A DNA stretch of 50,407 nucleotides from Kluyvera sichuanensis. GTDB lineage: Bacteria; Pseudomonadota; Gammaproteobacteria; Enterobacterales; Enterobacteriaceae. Below the pieces are notes generated by a model that saw nothing but the letters and a program-made list of their open reading frames with translations, ran no database searches and was not told where the DNA came from. Numbering within the stretch: the stretch's first letter is position 1; each line of letters opens with the position of its first letter. Shown here piece after piece: positions 49,906-50,407 of the stretch. The stretch is from assembly GCF_014218705.1 (NCBI RefSeq), contig NZ_JABBJF010000034.1, forward strand, positions 1 to 50,407. Reading direction: 5' to 3'. Position numbers and translations under genes: made by a program.

Positions 49906-50091
49906 AAAGCAACCTTCTGAAAAGGCGACGTTTATCAGTTTTTTTTCCGGCCATAAAGGGGGCGGAAATTATTCCCTGCACGGGTATTCGCAAGGATTTC
50001 GGTAGTGCTCTGGCTCTGCCCCCCATAACCTGGCGGACAGAGCATGATTGGGAAAGCGGTACCCTCACGGCAGAAACGATTGACGCAGGCT
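49906..50091. other. Non-coding stretch inside the transposon end
   Basis: Between the inverted repeat and the arsR-like operator there is no ORF over 50 codons that I would trust. A stem GCTCTG (50013-50018) / CAGAGC (50038-50043) encloses a C-rich then G-rich part. TTGACG occurs at 50082-50087. I do not recognise a resolution site. Confidence 0.4.
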
Positions 50092-50117
50092 ATATTTCTA
50101 TTATTCTGGAAATATAG
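50092..50117 (+). promoter_or_regulatory. Inverted-repeat operator of the arsR-like gene
   Basis: CTATATTTC (50092-50100) and GAAATATAG (50109-50117) form a perfect 9-bp inverted repeat with an 8-bp spacer, ending 14 bp before the start codon. Such A/T-rich palindromes near the promoter are typical ArsR/SmtB operators, so autorepression is likely (inference). Confidence 0.65.
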
Positions 50118-50131
50118 ATAAAGGAGGTATT

Positions 50132-50329
50132 ATGGATTTAAACACTGCTGCAAACGCACTTCGAGAACTGGGCCACCCGACACGTCTCAGCATATACCGG
50201 GAGCTGGTCAGGGCGGGTCATGAAGGCCTGCCGGTTGGCGAACTGCAGAAGCACCTTGAGATTCCTGCCTCCACGCTCAGCCATCATCTTTCAGCGCTGA
50301 TATCCGCTGGACGGCACTGTTGCAAATAG
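50132..50329 (+). pseudogene. ArsR/SmtB-family repressor, truncated by IS26
   Basis: The native part is 50132-50312, about 60 codons: a winged helix-turn-helix with ALRELGHPTRLSIYRELV and recognition helix IPASTLSHHLSALISAG. The next codons (RHCCK, stop at 50329) come from the IS26 end. An AAGGAGGT ribosome binding site precedes the ATG. The C-terminal third, including the wing and any alpha5 ligand site, is gone, so the inducer cannot be inferred and DNA binding is doubtful. The N-terminal metal motif ELCVCDL of arsenic sensors is replaced by GLPVGELQKHL. Confidence 0.85.
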
Positions 50330-50407
50330 TCGGTGGTGATAAACTTATCATCCCCTTTTGCTGATGGAGCTGCACATGAACCCATTCAAAGGCCGGCATT
50401 TTCAGCG
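50313..50407 (+). mobile_element. IS26, left end (element runs off the window)
   Basis: The 14-bp terminal repeat GGCACTGTTGCAAA (50313-50326) is followed by TAGTCGGTGGTGATAAAC and the leader of the IS26 transposase gene, as in IS6-family IS26. IS26 makes 8-bp target duplications; the bases before it are CGCTGGAC (50305-50312). IS26 usually appears in arrays that carry antibiotic-resistance genes. Confidence 0.95.
50376..50407 (+). CDS. tnpA: IS26 transposase, N-terminal fragment (cut by window end)
   Basis: The first codons read MNPFKGRHFQ, identical to the IS26 Tnp26 N-terminus. GGAG stands 8 nt upstream of the ATG. The DDE catalytic domain lies beyond the window. Confidence 0.93.
   Translation, partial: MNPFKGRHFQ

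Noticed and set aside
49906..50091. res site or CRISPR-like array in the transposon end
   Set aside because: Only one imperfect stem is present; no set of three resolvase subsites and no regularly spaced repeats were seen.

Overview
The window is a chromosomal segment of an enterobacterium (Enterobacteriaceae). Gene content and order are nearly collinear with the Escherichia coli rrnA-hemG-to-hemY-aslA region, read in the reverse direction. Many proteins match E. coli products closely by eye, but two inserted genes (a stand-alone CZB protein and an Rpn nuclease), two ERIC repeats and REP elements suggest a Klebsiella/Enterobacter/Kluyvera/Citrobacter-type genome rather than E. coli. I cannot fix the genus without a search.

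Layout. 1-230: promoters P1/P2, boxB and boxA of an rRNA operon that leaves the window on the left (minus strand). 263-4248 (-): hemG, trkH, yigZ, pepQ. 4397-7969 (+): FadR-controlled fadBA beta-oxidation operon. 7978-10245 (-): fre and ubiD. 10408-10896 (+): rfaH. 10898-17993 (-): tatD, tatC, tatB, tatA, ubiB, ubiJ, ubiE and rmuC (ubiquinone synthesis and twin-arginine export). 18000-18830: AT-rich insert carrying a small CZB zinc-sensor protein. 18884-24979: udp, dlhH, metE, metR, bioP. 25065-29336: yigL, pldB, rhtB, an inserted rpn nuclease, rhtC. 29418-34982: recQ, pldA, yigI, rarD, corA and its leader peptide corL. 35147-40756 (-): uvrD (LexA-controlled), yigB, xerC, yigA, dapF, lptM. 40896-43855: cyaY and cyaA. 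44274-48373 (+): hemCDXY. 48469-48674 (-): the small RNA GlmZ.

The right end is the accessory part. The sulfatase gene aslA stops after codon 296 at a 38-bp terminal inverted repeat of Tn3-family type (49868-49905). The next gene inward is an ArsR/SmtB-type repressor preceded by a perfect 9-bp inverted repeat. It is itself cut at 50312 by the left end of IS26, whose transposase gene starts at 50376 and runs off the window. So there is a nested mobile structure: aslA / Tn3-family element / arsR-like gene / IS26. Whatever cargo it carries lies beyond the right edge.

Regulatory sites readable here include the FadR box of fadB, paired CRP boxes 52 bp apart at udp, MetJ and MetR sites between metE and metR, a LexA box at uvrD, the CRP box at cyaA, the corL leader upstream of corA, and two ERIC elements placed almost immediately upstream of the tatA and metE ribosome binding sites. 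The window is mostly conserved core genome. The least ordinary parts are the CZB insert, the rpn insert, the ERIC positions and the transposon/IS26 junction.
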